From NCBI GenBank assembly GCA_944392335.1, contig CALXWJ010000039.1, positions 1 to 35,980 of the forward strand: a stretch of 35,980 bases of DNA. The letters run 5' to 3'. This document shows, one piece after another, positions 9,675-17,972 of this stretch (the first letter of the stretch is position 1; every line of letters starts with the position of its first letter). A program made the position numbers and the translations under genes. Below the pieces are notes generated by a model. It saw nothing but the letters and a program-made list of their open reading frames with translations, had not been told where the DNA came from and ran no database searches. This stretch comes from an uncultured Clostridia bacterium. GTDB lineage: Bacteria > Bacillota > Clostridia > UBA1381.

Positions 9675-11627
9675 CTATCTAATCTTTATAATCTGATACA
9701 GCATCTGGGCTGTCTGCGCTCTTGTTGCATATTCATGTGGTCTGAATTCTCCGTCAATCCCGTTTATTGCACCTTTTTCTATCATAAATTCGACAGCTTC
9801 TTTTGCATACTCACTTACCGTATCAAGATCTGTAAGCTCAGGTATATCTTCTACTATTATATCTGTATCAATACCTGAAACTGTTACAGCTCTGTAAATC
9901 ATCACCGCAATATCTTCTCTTGTAATATTTTTTCCAATACCGAATTCAGTTTCGCTTATACCGTTTACTACCCCAAGATTAGCGGCGGAAATAAGATAAT
10001 CATAATACCAATCATTACTGTTAACATCATTGAATGTAATTTCGCCCTCTGCACTCAGCCCAAATGCATTTACAACAAGTTTAACAAATTCCTCTCTTTT
10101 TACATAATCATCCGGAGCAAAGCTGTTTTCTGATTTTCCGTTTAATATCTTGTTATTATAAAGATATTCTATTGCTTTATGTGCCCAGGAAACGTTTTGT
10201 ATATCTGTAAACGGAAGATTTGTATTATTCTGATTTTCAGGAGGATTTTCAACTTCTGCAGGCTGTTGGGTGGTAGGAGCAACATAATTTGTATTTACGG
10301 ATGGCAGCTGTGTAGAAATACCTCCGCCGTAACTGTTTCCCGAACCTCCGCCTGAACCGCTTCCCGAACCGCCTCCGGAGCCGCTTCCTGAAGTATTTTT
10401 ATTTTTTATTTCTTGTATTACATCATTTATTTCTTCTGCATCATTAAAATTTTTATTGCCCAATGCCTGAGCACATTTATCACTGTTCTTAATAAAGTAA
10501 TCATACATATCACTATCAAGACCAAGATATTCCTGATAATTTTGTATTATAGTCTTCATTTGAGAAGGTTCAGCCTCATTTATCATTGCTACAGGAACCG
10601 CCTTATTGAATATTTCCCTTATATCCTTTTCATTATCTTTTCCGGCTATTTTTTTATCTACATCGGATTTATCCTTAAGCTGATTATAATTATCATACAT
10701 TTCAAGCATTAAATATTTATTATATTCATTTAAAATCTCTGACGGAGATTTATTGTCATAAATCCAAGCAACTGCAACACCCTTATAAAATGCCGAACCG
10801 ATTTCATCCGCAGAAGAATAATCTTCATCATTTTCCAAGGCTTTTATTGCCGTAAGCTTTGCATTTTCTGAAAGTTCATTATATTTTGCAATATCAAGGC
10901 ATAATGCCCTGTAATTTTTCTCAATGAATTCCTTCAATATTTGCGGGGTATTTTCACCATCAAATTTTGTTTTTTCATTAAGTTCTTTTATGGCATTTTC
11001 TATATCGCTTTCAGACATATAAAATCTTGTTGTATAGTAAGTCTTGTCATTCCCGTCTGCTGCAAACAAAAATCCATATTGTCCGCTGACTGCCTTTGCC
11101 GGGAACTTATATTCTATCAAATTATCACCTGTACCGTTGATACTAACCATATCCAGAACTGCTTTTTCCATTGCACTGCTGTCTGCTTCATCAAATGTAT
11201 ACGTTTCCTCCGAAAATGCCTCCTTCGGCCGCATTATAAACATTTTCAGGGCAGCTCCTTCCTCTACGGTTCCGGAAACATTAAGCATACCGTCTGCACT
11301 GAGTTCAAGGCTTGTAATTTCATATCCTGCTGTCTTTTTCTCAAATACAAACCTGTATCTTTCCCCTGTATCGTCTTTTACCAATATCGTCGTATTTTCT
11401 TCTGTAAGCGCATTTCCGTCATATGGTATTGTTGCCTGTCTTTCCAATGTATATCCTTCAGCCTCAATGACCGGTATTTCTTCTCCTGCAATAGTAACAT
11501 AATAAAGTGTCTTGCTCTCATCAAACGTCCTGTCCAGAACACCGTTTTCTATATATATTTCTGCACCTGCAGACGTTCCTGCCAAAAGCGAAACGACAAG
11601 ACTGAAAACCAGTATTTTCCTTTTCAT
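9675..11627 (-). CDS. Secreted protein with three C-terminal SLH domains and a Gly/Ser linker
   Basis: The protein has 650 residues when started at the ATG at 11627. An upstream in-frame ATG (11744) would place 39 non-signal-like residues in front and would overlap the preceding gene. The chosen start has AAAGGAAAAG upstream and a clear signal peptide (MKRKILVFSLVVSLLAG). An N-terminal beta domain is followed by a helical, charged middle. A Gly/Ser-rich linker (near 430-460) then leads to three SLH repeats (about 490-650: FTDIQNVSWAHKAIEYLY, FNDVNSNDWYYDYLISAA, AKEAVEFMIEKGAINGI). It is likely a wall-bound surface protein of the glycan operon, with the linker acting as a flexible arm. It lies 19 bp after the beta-helix gene and 13 bp before the next SLH gene, and its stop is TAG. 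Confidence 0.8.
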   Translation of the reverse strand: MKRKILVFSLVVSLLAGTSAGAEIYIENGVLDRTFDESKTLYYVTIAGEEIPVIEAEGYTLERQATIPYDGNALTEENTTILVKDDTGERYRFVFEKKTAGYEITSLELSADGMLNVSGTVEEGAALKMFIMRPKEAFSEETYTFDEADSSAMEKAVLDMVSINGTGDNLIEYKFPAKAVSGQYGFLFAADGNDKTYYTTRFYMSESDIENAIKELNEKTKFDGENTPQILKEFIEKNYRALCLDIAKYNELSENAKLTAIKALENDEDYSSADEIGSAFYKGVAVAWIYDNKSPSEILNEYNKYLMLEMYDNYNQLKDKSDVDKKIAGKDNEKDIREIFNKAVPVAMINEAEPSQMKTIIQNYQEYLGLDSDMYDYFIKNSDKCAQALGNKNFNDAEEINDVIQEIKNKNTSGSGSGGGSGSGSGGGSGNSYGGGISTQLPSVNTNYVAPTTQQPAEVENPPENQNNTNLPFTDIQNVSWAHKAIEYLYNNKILNGKSENSFAPDDYVKREEFVKLVVNAFGLSAEGEITFNDVNSNDWYYDYLISAANLGVVNGISETEFGIGKNITREDIAVMIYRAVTVSGIDTDIIVEDIPELTDLDTVSEYAKEAVEFMIEKGAINGIDGEFRPHEYATRAQTAQMLYQIIKIR

Positions 11628-11646
11628 TATAATCTTTTCCTTTCTG

Positions 11647-14600
11647 TTATTCTTCAACCGGCATAATTTCGAGTATATTATTTCTTCCGCAGTTATACAA
11701 TTCAAGATAACCCATTCCGGTAATAGGTGCATTTGTGTCCTCATATTCCACTATTACTTCCCCGTTGATTTTTACAACTATTTCAACGCTGCCTTCTTCT
11801 GTGTCAAGTACCGACATTTCATACTCATTCCAATCCCCGTCCTTAACAATATTATTTGGATATTCAAAGAGGAAGCTGTTATCCCCTCCGAGCCTTTGCA
11901 GTTCAAATGTGGTTTCTTTCATAACAAAGAGATATTGTTCATTTCCTCCCCACGCAACGGCAGTAGGAGAGGCTTGAGCTCTTAATGCGATTCCAAACCA
12001 GTTCTCTGACAAACCTTCCAGTTTTATGTTGGCTTTAAAAATCTCATGCGTTCCTATTCGGTTATTCGTACCCAGCGTCTGTGTTCCCAGATTTGTAAAC
12101 GTTATTTTTTCCGGGGAGAATACTGTCTGATTCGGTGTAAACGCCCAGCTTCCGCCGTTGTTGATTATGCTTGCCAAATCAAATATTGCAGGATTTTTTC
12201 TGTTGCTCAAAATGTCAAATTCATTCTTAAGGGTTTCTGTAAACTGATTTACCTCCTTTTGAGTAATGGTTTCCCTTTCAGCAAGCTCTTTGTAATCATT
12301 TATGAGCTTGTTCATCTGATCCAATGTACCGGTTTTGTAATCGCCCGGATTATTACCCTCAACGACCCCATTTATTCTTCCTTCGCATATTTCGATCTGA
12401 TCATACAATTTTTCTTTTGAAACAACTTCATATGCTTTTGTTGTAAAGGTAAAATATTCCTGGTTTGCCGGTAAAAGTTCATCCGATTCAATGGAATTAA
12501 CGTCATTAGGTATCGCTTTTACTTTCCAATAGTATCTTGTATTGAAATAATTTAATTTAGATAAAGTCACATTATTTGTTGTAACTATTTTATTTGAAAT
12601 AACATCCTCAAATTCGCTGTCGGTAGCGAGGGTAAACTGATAACCGTATGCATTTTCCGCCTGTGTCCATTTAAAGGAAACTTCCGATGCTTCAACCCTT
12701 TCTGCTTTATCAAGCGGCCACAGTAAATCAAAATTGTTTAGTCCTGTCATTTCAGTACGGTATTCATCAATATATATTCCCGAATTATCCATTACCTCCT
12801 GATATTTTTCAGGTATCTCATAATTTTTTGCCTCTTCACCGGTAATAACCGTATTATTCTCAACCGTAACGTACGGTATGGTATCTTCAGGGAACGACGC
12901 AGGATTTGTTTCGGTTTCTTCATTTACGCATATATTTCCCGTAACCACGTTATCATACATAGGAAATGGATTCTCATCATTGTACAAATATTTAAAAACA
13001 TGGTTATATTTTGTCCACGGTTCCGATTTATAATCAAAAGCTTTAAGGTGATATGTAAAGCTGTTTACCGTCTGTGTCGCGATATCTATATCCCATGAAT
13101 TTGCATATCCCGAAGAATTTACGCAATAGTTCATGTCAATACACAAATTATCGGTTATTTGATTTGCCACACCGCCATGAATAAATACGGCTGTACCTGA
13201 ATTTTCAAAAACATTTGATTCTACAATAACATCACTATTGCCGTCATCAAAATATACATTACATATACTTGGATAATTGTCGTGAAAATAATTATTTCTT
13301 ATTACATTTCCAAGAACAGATACATTACGTCCACCATATATAACACCTGCATCATGTACTTCATCGGAAAGACAATTATAAAATTCGTTATATTCCACTA
13401 TATTGTCATTTCCACCATAACTCATACCGGTATGAGGCGATCCCGACAATTCATTATGTGATATGACATCACCGCATCCTGAAAATGCGATTGGTGCTGT
13501 ATTTCTGCTTGTAACGCTTATATTCTGCATTTTGTTATTAGTAATAACCGTTCCTGACGGAATAAGTTTCTGTCTGTCACCACATGAAGAAGTAATACAC
13601 TGCGTCATAACATTATAAAAATCACAGCTTTGTATACGATGATTGAAGCCTGCCAGCGATATTCCGTATGAAATATTTGTAAATCCGCATCCTTTTATTT
13701 CAATGTTTTTGCATGTATCAAGGACGTTAATACAATATCCCAGTGAATTTTCAAAATTCAGACGTTCTATATTTATATATTCTGCCCTGTCAAATTTCAG
13801 CATATCATCCGACAACAAGGAAAACTGAACTTTATTTTTCAAAAATCCCGAGTCATTTGCATCTCCTTCCAACGGATACAGATAAAGATAGTTTGTTTTT
13901 GTATCAAAATAATATTCTCCGGGCGCGTCAAGCTCTGTTGCCATATTATACACATAATATTCCTTATTTGACGATATACCTCTTTCAGCATAATCATCAG
14001 AGCTTATTGACAGGGTTGTGGTATCTATCTCAATTATTTTTCTTTTTTCGTTTGCCCAGGTATATGCAAACCAGCCTATCATACGCGGATCGTCTTCCAG
14101 CAGCCAGTTTTTTATTCTTGTGTCCCCCACTACAAATTCAAAGGATTCTCCTCTGTTTTTACCCGGTCTTAATACTTCTCCGGTATATGCCATCTGATCA
14201 TTCGGCCAGCGGGCAAGGGTGAGCGCCGAGTTATTATAATATAAAGACCATGTAAGAGGATCTGCGGTTTTGAATAAATCATTGAATCCCTCAAGCTTTG
14301 ATGTAAGATCCACACATACAACTTTATCGGTATCCGGAAGTTTTTTCTTCATATTAGAATCTGTTACATTCGAAAATTCACTTCCAAATACGCTGACCCC
14401 GCCCTCGATTACAACATTTTCATCTTTGTAGCGAGTGTAAGTTATGGGGGAGCCTTCCATACCGCTGTCACTTTCATTGAAAAGTATTGTATTTGTAACG
14501 GTATAATTTCCCTCTCTGAAATAAACTGTAATTCCACCGTCAGGCAGTCCTATGGATTTTTTTACTTCCTGTATAACATTTTTTGCTGTCTGAATACTGC

Positions 14601-15069
14601 CAGCCGGATTTTCAAAGCTTCCCGAACCTTTTGAACCGTTTTTCACATATACTCCAAAAAAACTGTTGATACTTCTTGAAATTTCAGAGGGCAATTCATA
14701 ATCCTTGCCTGATATATAGTAAATCCCGTTTTTTTCTGTAACAGCAAGATTATTTTCTTCAGCAAATCCGTTTAGCTCGCAAACCTCTCCTGCTATTGAA
14801 GCCTCGGGAAAAGCCTCCCTCAAAAAATCCGAACTTACAGATATGCCGTCTCCGTTCTTTACAGCCTCGCCAAATTCTTTCAAGCTGTAATTTTTACCGT
14901 AAACAAATGCATTCTGTGCACCCGGCAGTATCATAACAGTGTTTTGCATAACATTTTTCACAGAATCGGAAACAATATTTTTGAAAAGCGGATTTTCCTC
15001 AGCATGAACTATGTTTAAACTACATATAAACACGCTGATACAAATTATCAGTGATATTATTTTTTTCAC
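11647..15069 (-). CDS. Secreted beta-helix protein, GH141-like, with FN3-like and concanavalin-like modules
   Basis: This is a 1140-residue exported protein with signal peptide KKIISLIICISVFICSLN. The start is GTG: the ATG two bases upstream is out of frame and is followed at once by TGA. AAAAGGGG lies about seven bases before the GTG. A right-handed beta-helix begins near 135 (GVYVKNGSKGSGSFENPAGS). The segment YVYNMATELDAPGEYYFD near 368-390 is strongly reminiscent of GH141 enzymes, and PbH1-type turns continue to about 680. An FN3-like domain (about 778-880), a helical FIVAR-like segment (about 882-960) and a C-terminal concanavalin-like sandwich (about 965-1140) follow. It is a larger paralogue of the 776-residue protein. 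It probably cleaves a polysaccharide outside the cell, with the extra domains binding it. The exact activity is inferred from family resemblance. Confidence 0.8.
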   Translation of the reverse strand: MKKIISLIICISVFICSLNIVHAEENPLFKNIVSDSVKNVMQNTVMILPGAQNAFVYGKNYSLKEFGEAVKNGDGISVSSDFLREAFPEASIAGEVCELNGFAEENNLAVTEKNGIYYISGKDYELPSEISRSINSFFGVYVKNGSKGSGSFENPAGSIQTAKNVIQEVKKSIGLPDGGITVYFREGNYTVTNTILFNESDSGMEGSPITYTRYKDENVVIEGGVSVFGSEFSNVTDSNMKKKLPDTDKVVCVDLTSKLEGFNDLFKTADPLTWSLYYNNSALTLARWPNDQMAYTGEVLRPGKNRGESFEFVVGDTRIKNWLLEDDPRMIGWFAYTWANEKRKIIEIDTTTLSISSDDYAERGISSNKEYYVYNMATELDAPGEYYFDTKTNYLYLYPLEGDANDSGFLKNKVQFSLLSDDMLKFDRAEYINIERLNFENSLGYCINVLDTCKNIEIKGCGFTNISYGISLAGFNHRIQSCDFYNVMTQCITSSCGDRQKLIPSGTVITNNKMQNISVTSRNTAPIAFSGCGDVISHNELSGSPHTGMSYGGNDNIVEYNEFYNCLSDEVHDAGVIYGGRNVSVLGNVIRNNYFHDNYPSICNVYFDDGNSDVIVESNVFENSGTAVFIHGGVANQITDNLCIDMNYCVNSSGYANSWDIDIATQTVNSFTYHLKAFDYKSEPWTKYNHVFKYLYNDENPFPMYDNVVTGNICVNEETETNPASFPEDTIPYVTVENNTVITGEEAKNYEIPEKYQEVMDNSGIYIDEYRTEMTGLNNFDLLWPLDKAERVEASEVSFKWTQAENAYGYQFTLATDSEFEDVISNKIVTTNNVTLSKLNYFNTRYYWKVKAIPNDVNSIESDELLPANQEYFTFTTKAYEVVSKEKLYDQIEICEGRINGVVEGNNPGDYKTGTLDQMNKLINDYKELAERETITQKEVNQFTETLKNEFDILSNRKNPAIFDLASIINNGGSWAFTPNQTVFSPEKITFTNLGTQTLGTNNRIGTHEIFKANIKLEGLSENWFGIALRAQASPTAVAWGGNEQYLFVMKETTFELQRLGGDNSFLFEYPNNIVKDGDWNEYEMSVLDTEEGSVEIVVKINGEVIVEYEDTNAPITGMGYLELYNCGRNNILEIMPVEE

Positions 15070-15085
15070 ATCTGCACCCCTTTTC

Positions 15086-16375
15086 TTAATTTACAAAGTT
15101 AATTCCGTCCCACAAATATCCGGATACCGTAACGGCATCTTCACTTACCGTTTCAGATGTAATTGTTTTTTCCTCACCTGCTGCAATTACAAATTTTTCA
15201 TTTGTCATCTTCACAAGATTATTTTCTTCATCATATAAAAGATTTAATATGTAATATTCTTTGTCCTCAGTCCCATTATTTGATATAAATACCGAAGTTT
15301 TTGCTGTACCCTCTGTTATTGTTGACTGTATTGTATCAATATACAATGCAGGAAATTCTGTTTTAAACTTATATACAGTTTCTGATAACGTTTCATTATT
15401 TTCATTTACAACTGTAGCCGGCACAGTAACAGTGTAATCTTCATTATATTTCAGTCCGGCATTAAAGAACAATTCTGCATCTTTGCCATTAAGTTTTACT
15501 TCATACGGTACATTATTATTTTTTGAATCCCTTACATAAATATTATTTAATGATGACTCTCTGGGAATAGAAGAAAAAGTAAGAGTCATTTCAGAATCGG
15601 CCGGTACATCGTTTTTCCCATTTGAAATAGATGATTTGCTTACTTTAAAATCATCATCCCATATATGAATATAATCAAGACTTGTGTTACCGAATTCCGG
15701 AAGGTAAGGCAAGCTTAACGAAGCAAGATAATCAAGATTATACCACATAAGAGGCTGTATAAATTCATATCCTTTTTCTGCCGCATATTCTTCATTATAT
15801 ACCGGCAACTCCTCATTGTCAGGAATAATCTCTACAGACACCTTTTTCTCCTGATTGTATATATGCATACGTATTGTATACCATTCATTGCCAAAAATCT
15901 TATAGTCGGTTTTAAGAGATGCGTTGCTCGGATTATCCTGATTACCTTTTCCGTAATATAAATTACCGTCGCGGCAATAAATAGAAGCAAAATAGTTTCC
16001 TGATGAGCCTGTCCATTTTAAAAATGGCTTTCCGCCACTCAGCTGTTCATCTGTATTTTGTTTCAATCTTACCTCTAAATACAGATTTTTCTTTTTTGAT
16101 ACGTCAATTCTTGTATCAAGTTTTAATACCGGTGCACGTCCGCTAAAGTCAGAACTTTTCAGTTCAACAATTCCGTTTTCCGGTATCACCTCTACATCCG
16201 AAAGTGAATTATTGTCATTTGACCACTTGAATGACGGCGCATTATCCGTCCCGTCAAAATCAAGACTGAATATTGCACTTTCTTTTTCATATTCCGCATA
16301 TGCGTTTACCCCTGCAATTATAATGCATGCGAATACGGTCAATGCTATTCTTCTTAATAATTTAATTTTTTTCAT
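15086..16375 (-). CDS. Secreted concanavalin-like/Ig protein, first gene of the glycan operon
   Basis: The protein has 429 residues. The ATG at 16375 is preferred over the in-frame ATG at 16387, because AAGGA directly abuts the latter with no spacing while the former begins a proper signal peptide (MKKIKLLRRIALTVFACIII). A concanavalin-like domain (about 30-240) opens with FSLDFDGTD and shares GxVEL and GRxPxLK motifs with the first repeat of the 1365-residue esterase. An SbsA-like Ig domain (about 245-345) and a C-terminal module ending in GYLWDGIN follow, and that module is again shared with the esterase. The protein is therefore a cut-down version of the esterase without the SGNH domain, and a glycan-binding role is likely. 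It is read from the minus-strand promoter at 16522-16550, divergent from the AraC-type gene. Confidence 0.75.
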   Translation of the reverse strand: MKKIKLLRRIALTVFACIIIAGVNAYAEYEKESAIFSLDFDGTDNAPSFKWSNDNNSLSDVEVIPENGIVELKSSDFSGRAPVLKLDTRIDVSKKKNLYLEVRLKQNTDEQLSGGKPFLKWTGSSGNYFASIYCRDGNLYYGKGNQDNPSNASLKTDYKIFGNEWYTIRMHIYNQEKKVSVEIIPDNEELPVYNEEYAAEKGYEFIQPLMWYNLDYLASLSLPYLPEFGNTSLDYIHIWDDDFKVSKSSISNGKNDVPADSEMTLTFSSIPRESSLNNIYVRDSKNNNVPYEVKLNGKDAELFFNAGLKYNEDYTVTVPATVVNENNETLSETVYKFKTEFPALYIDTIQSTITEGTAKTSVFISNNGTEDKEYYILNLLYDEENNLVKMTNEKFVIAAGEEKTITSETVSEDAVTVSGYLWDGINFVN

Positions 16376-16521
16376 TAATAACACCATTCCTTGTACAAAT
16401 CTAATTTTTATTAATTATCTGTTCAATATTAATAGTTTTTTGTTATACTTTTGTAATATTTGCTTATTTTAAACAATTTATTACTATTATTTGAACTTCA
16501 TAATAAGCATATTATACAAAT

Positions 16522-16550
16522 ATAATAGCATATTTTATAAATATTGTCAA
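16522..16550 (-). promoter_or_regulatory. Predicted promoter of the glycan operon
   Basis: On the minus strand TTGACA (16550-16545) is followed after 17 bases by TATTAT (16527-16522), close to a consensus vegetative promoter. Transcription would start near 16515, leaving a leader of about 140 bases before the ATG at 16375. Confidence 0.6.
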
Positions 16551-16555
16551 TCTAA

Positions 16556-16590
16556 ACATTTTGACTAGTAAAACATAAAAATTTTGATAT
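16556..16590. promoter_or_regulatory. Possible AraC-family operator
   Basis: The 7-mer ATTTTGA occurs twice in the same direction, at 16558-16564 and 16581-16587, a spacing of 23 bases (about two helical turns). It lies immediately upstream of the -35 box of the glycan operon promoter. This is the usual arrangement for paired half-sites of AraC-type activators. The region is very AT-rich, so a chance repeat is possible. Confidence 0.3.
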
Positions 16591-16696
16591 ATACTTTTTT
16601 TATATTTTTTTATATAATATAATTGGCTTATTTATCATAAAAAAACAGCAACATTAATATTCAAAAAAACATAATCAAATATTTTATATAAAAATA

Positions 16697-16725
16697 TTGA
16701 CATATTATTTCAAGTATAATATAAT
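16697..16725 (+). promoter_or_regulatory. Consensus promoter of the AraC-type gene
   Basis: TTGACA (16697-16702), a 17-base spacer and TATAAT (16720-16725) form an exact consensus promoter, about 30 bases of leader before the ATG at 16763. A second TATAAT at 16715 has too short a spacer. Confidence 0.75.
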
Positions 16726-16762
16726 AAAGTCAAAGAAAACCCTTAAAAAAGAGGAAAATATT

Positions 16763-17629
16763 ATGGAAATTAAATATTTTGATGAAAATAATATTGATAT
16801 TAACAATCTTGACAGCTGTGTATACCAGCCTCGCTATAATATTTCAGATAAATTCAATCAACCTATAATTCTCAAAAAAATAGGGAGAAAATTTCCTCAA
16901 CTCAGAGTAAAATATTCAGCAACATCCGCTCCCTTTATTAACTTTTGCATTGATGGCCGCGGAAAACTTCATCTTAATAATAAAACATATGATATTACTC
17001 CCGGTACCTGTATGGTAATTACTAAGGGCACACCTGTAGAATATTATCCGGTACAGAATAAATTTACTACATACTGGGTATCTTTCGGTGGTGAATATGC
17101 CGAAAAATTGCTTCGTTACAAGGATATCTTTTTTACACTTACCGATGTCAATGAATTAATTGAAGAATGGTACAAAATATACAATCTTGAAAAAAATTCT
17201 GATTGGCCCATTAATTCTTCCGCGCTTGTGTATAAGTTCATATTAAAAATCAACAAGCAAATGAGCATGGCCTTTGAAAAACATATAACCGCATCCGACA
17301 ACAAGCTTTCTGCTATAACAGAATATCTGTCCCTTGCAATATCAAACCCATATTCTCTGGACTATCTTTCAAAAACATTTAAACTTTCTCCTGCGCATAT
17401 ATGCAGAATGTTTAAAAAAGAATTCAATATGACGCCAAATGAATATTTTGAACTTCAAAAAATAAATCACGCAAAAGATTTATTAACAGACTCAGGATAC
17501 TCTGTGAGAGAAATTTCGGTATGCTGTGGGTATAACGATCCCAATTATTTTTCATATATTTTTAAAAAACATGTCGGTATTTCTCCCACACAATACAAAA
17601 AACAGTTTGTTAAGTTAAATGAAAATTGA
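16763..17629 (+). CDS. AraC-family transcription regulator
   Basis: The protein has 288 residues when started at the ATG at 16763, which has AGAGGA upstream. An upstream in-frame ATG at 16697 lies inside the -35 box and is rejected. Residues about 40-130 form a cupin-like sensor (INFCIDGRGKLHLNNKTYDI, GTCMVITKGTPVEYYP). Residues about 200-283 form the double helix-turn-helix typical of AraC/XylS proteins (LSKTFKLSPAHICRMFKKEF, VREISVCCGYNDPNYFSYIF). Such proteins usually activate sugar-use genes when they bind a sugar. Its divergent position next to the beta-helix/esterase operon makes that operon its likely target. The last eight codons (FVKLNEN and the TGA stop) lie in a 24-base sequence identical to the left end of the insertion sequence at 27672, so the native C-terminus seems to have been replaced by insertion-sequence DNA. 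Confidence 0.9.
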   Translation: MEIKYFDENNIDINNLDSCVYQPRYNISDKFNQPIILKKIGRKFPQLRVKYSATSAPFINFCIDGRGKLHLNNKTYDITPGTCMVITKGTPVEYYPVQNKFTTYWVSFGGEYAEKLLRYKDIFFTLTDVNELIEEWYKIYNLEKNSDWPINSSALVYKFILKINKQMSMAFEKHITASDNKLSAITEYLSLAISNPYSLDYLSKTFKLSPAHICRMFKKEFNMTPNEYFELQKINHAKDLLTDSGYSVREISVCCGYNDPNYFSYIFKKHVGISPTQYKKQFVKLNEN

Positions 17630-17760
17630 AACCTTTTCCATTTTAACTAAAACCTAAATTTATGTATAAAAAATGCGTGTTAACAATAACTCATATCGAG
17701 CAGTAAACACGCATTTCAAATATCTGCATTAAATTTTATATCATATGATAAAAGTGATTT
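17606..17760 (+). mobile_element. Internally deleted insertion-sequence remnant
   Basis: Bases 17606-17629 are identical to the left end of the degenerate insertion sequence (27672-27695), and the match continues weakly to about 17635. Bases 17636-17760 are similar to its right end (about 28746-28868). The two ends are therefore joined and the transposase is absent. The right part forms a stem AAATGCGTGTT (17671-17681) with AACACGCATTT (17706-17716). Its loop includes ATAACTCATATCGAGCAGT, identical in both copies. On the minus strand the stem is followed by TTTTTT, so it can also act as a terminator. Confidence 0.65.
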
Positions 17761-17900
17761 AATAAGGTCTTGCCCCGTCTTGGGCGAGGACAAGAGCGCA
17801 GACCGTGCTTTGCTGTAATCAGCGGGAGATTGTGCTCTCACTGATTACAAATATGGAACCCGCCGCCGTTTACGGCGGTTGACAACATGCGCGCAGTTAT
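17761..17900. repeat. Small structured repeat element, copy 1
   Basis: This segment of about 140 bases is clearly similar to 27832-27976. It is richer in G and C than its surroundings and folds into tandem hairpins: a TCTTG..CAAGA stem near 17768-17795, GTAATCAG..CTGATTAC (17815-17847), and CCGCCG-TTTA-CGGCGG (17862-17877). The shared blocks include GATTACAAATATGG, ACCCGCCGCCG and GACAACATG. It has no coding capacity. It directly abuts the insertion-sequence remnant. Confidence 0.6.
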
Positions 17901-17915
17901 ATATGCCTCTTCCTG

Positions 17916-17957
17916 ATAAAAAGAAGCTACCTTCTTTTTGTTGGAAAGCAGCTTCTC
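17916..17957 (-). terminator. Rho-independent terminator of the region 2 surface operon
   Basis: On the minus strand AGAAGCT (17956-17950) pairs with AGCTTCT (17928-17922) and is followed by a run of T. It lies 16 bases after the stop codon of the 999-residue surface protein. Confidence 0.65.
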
Positions 17958-17972
17958 TTGTCAAACATTAAT

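Noticed and set aside
10320-10395. Short tandem repeat as a possible CRISPR or regulatory repeat
   Set aside because: It encodes the Gly/Ser linker of the SLH protein. No CRISPR array, tRNA or rRNA gene was seen anywhere in the window.
10941-11666. 241-codon plus-strand open frame
   Set aside because: It lies antisense across two well-supported genes, is rich in Cys, Phe and Ile as expected from reverse-reading AT-rich coding DNA, and has no ribosome site.
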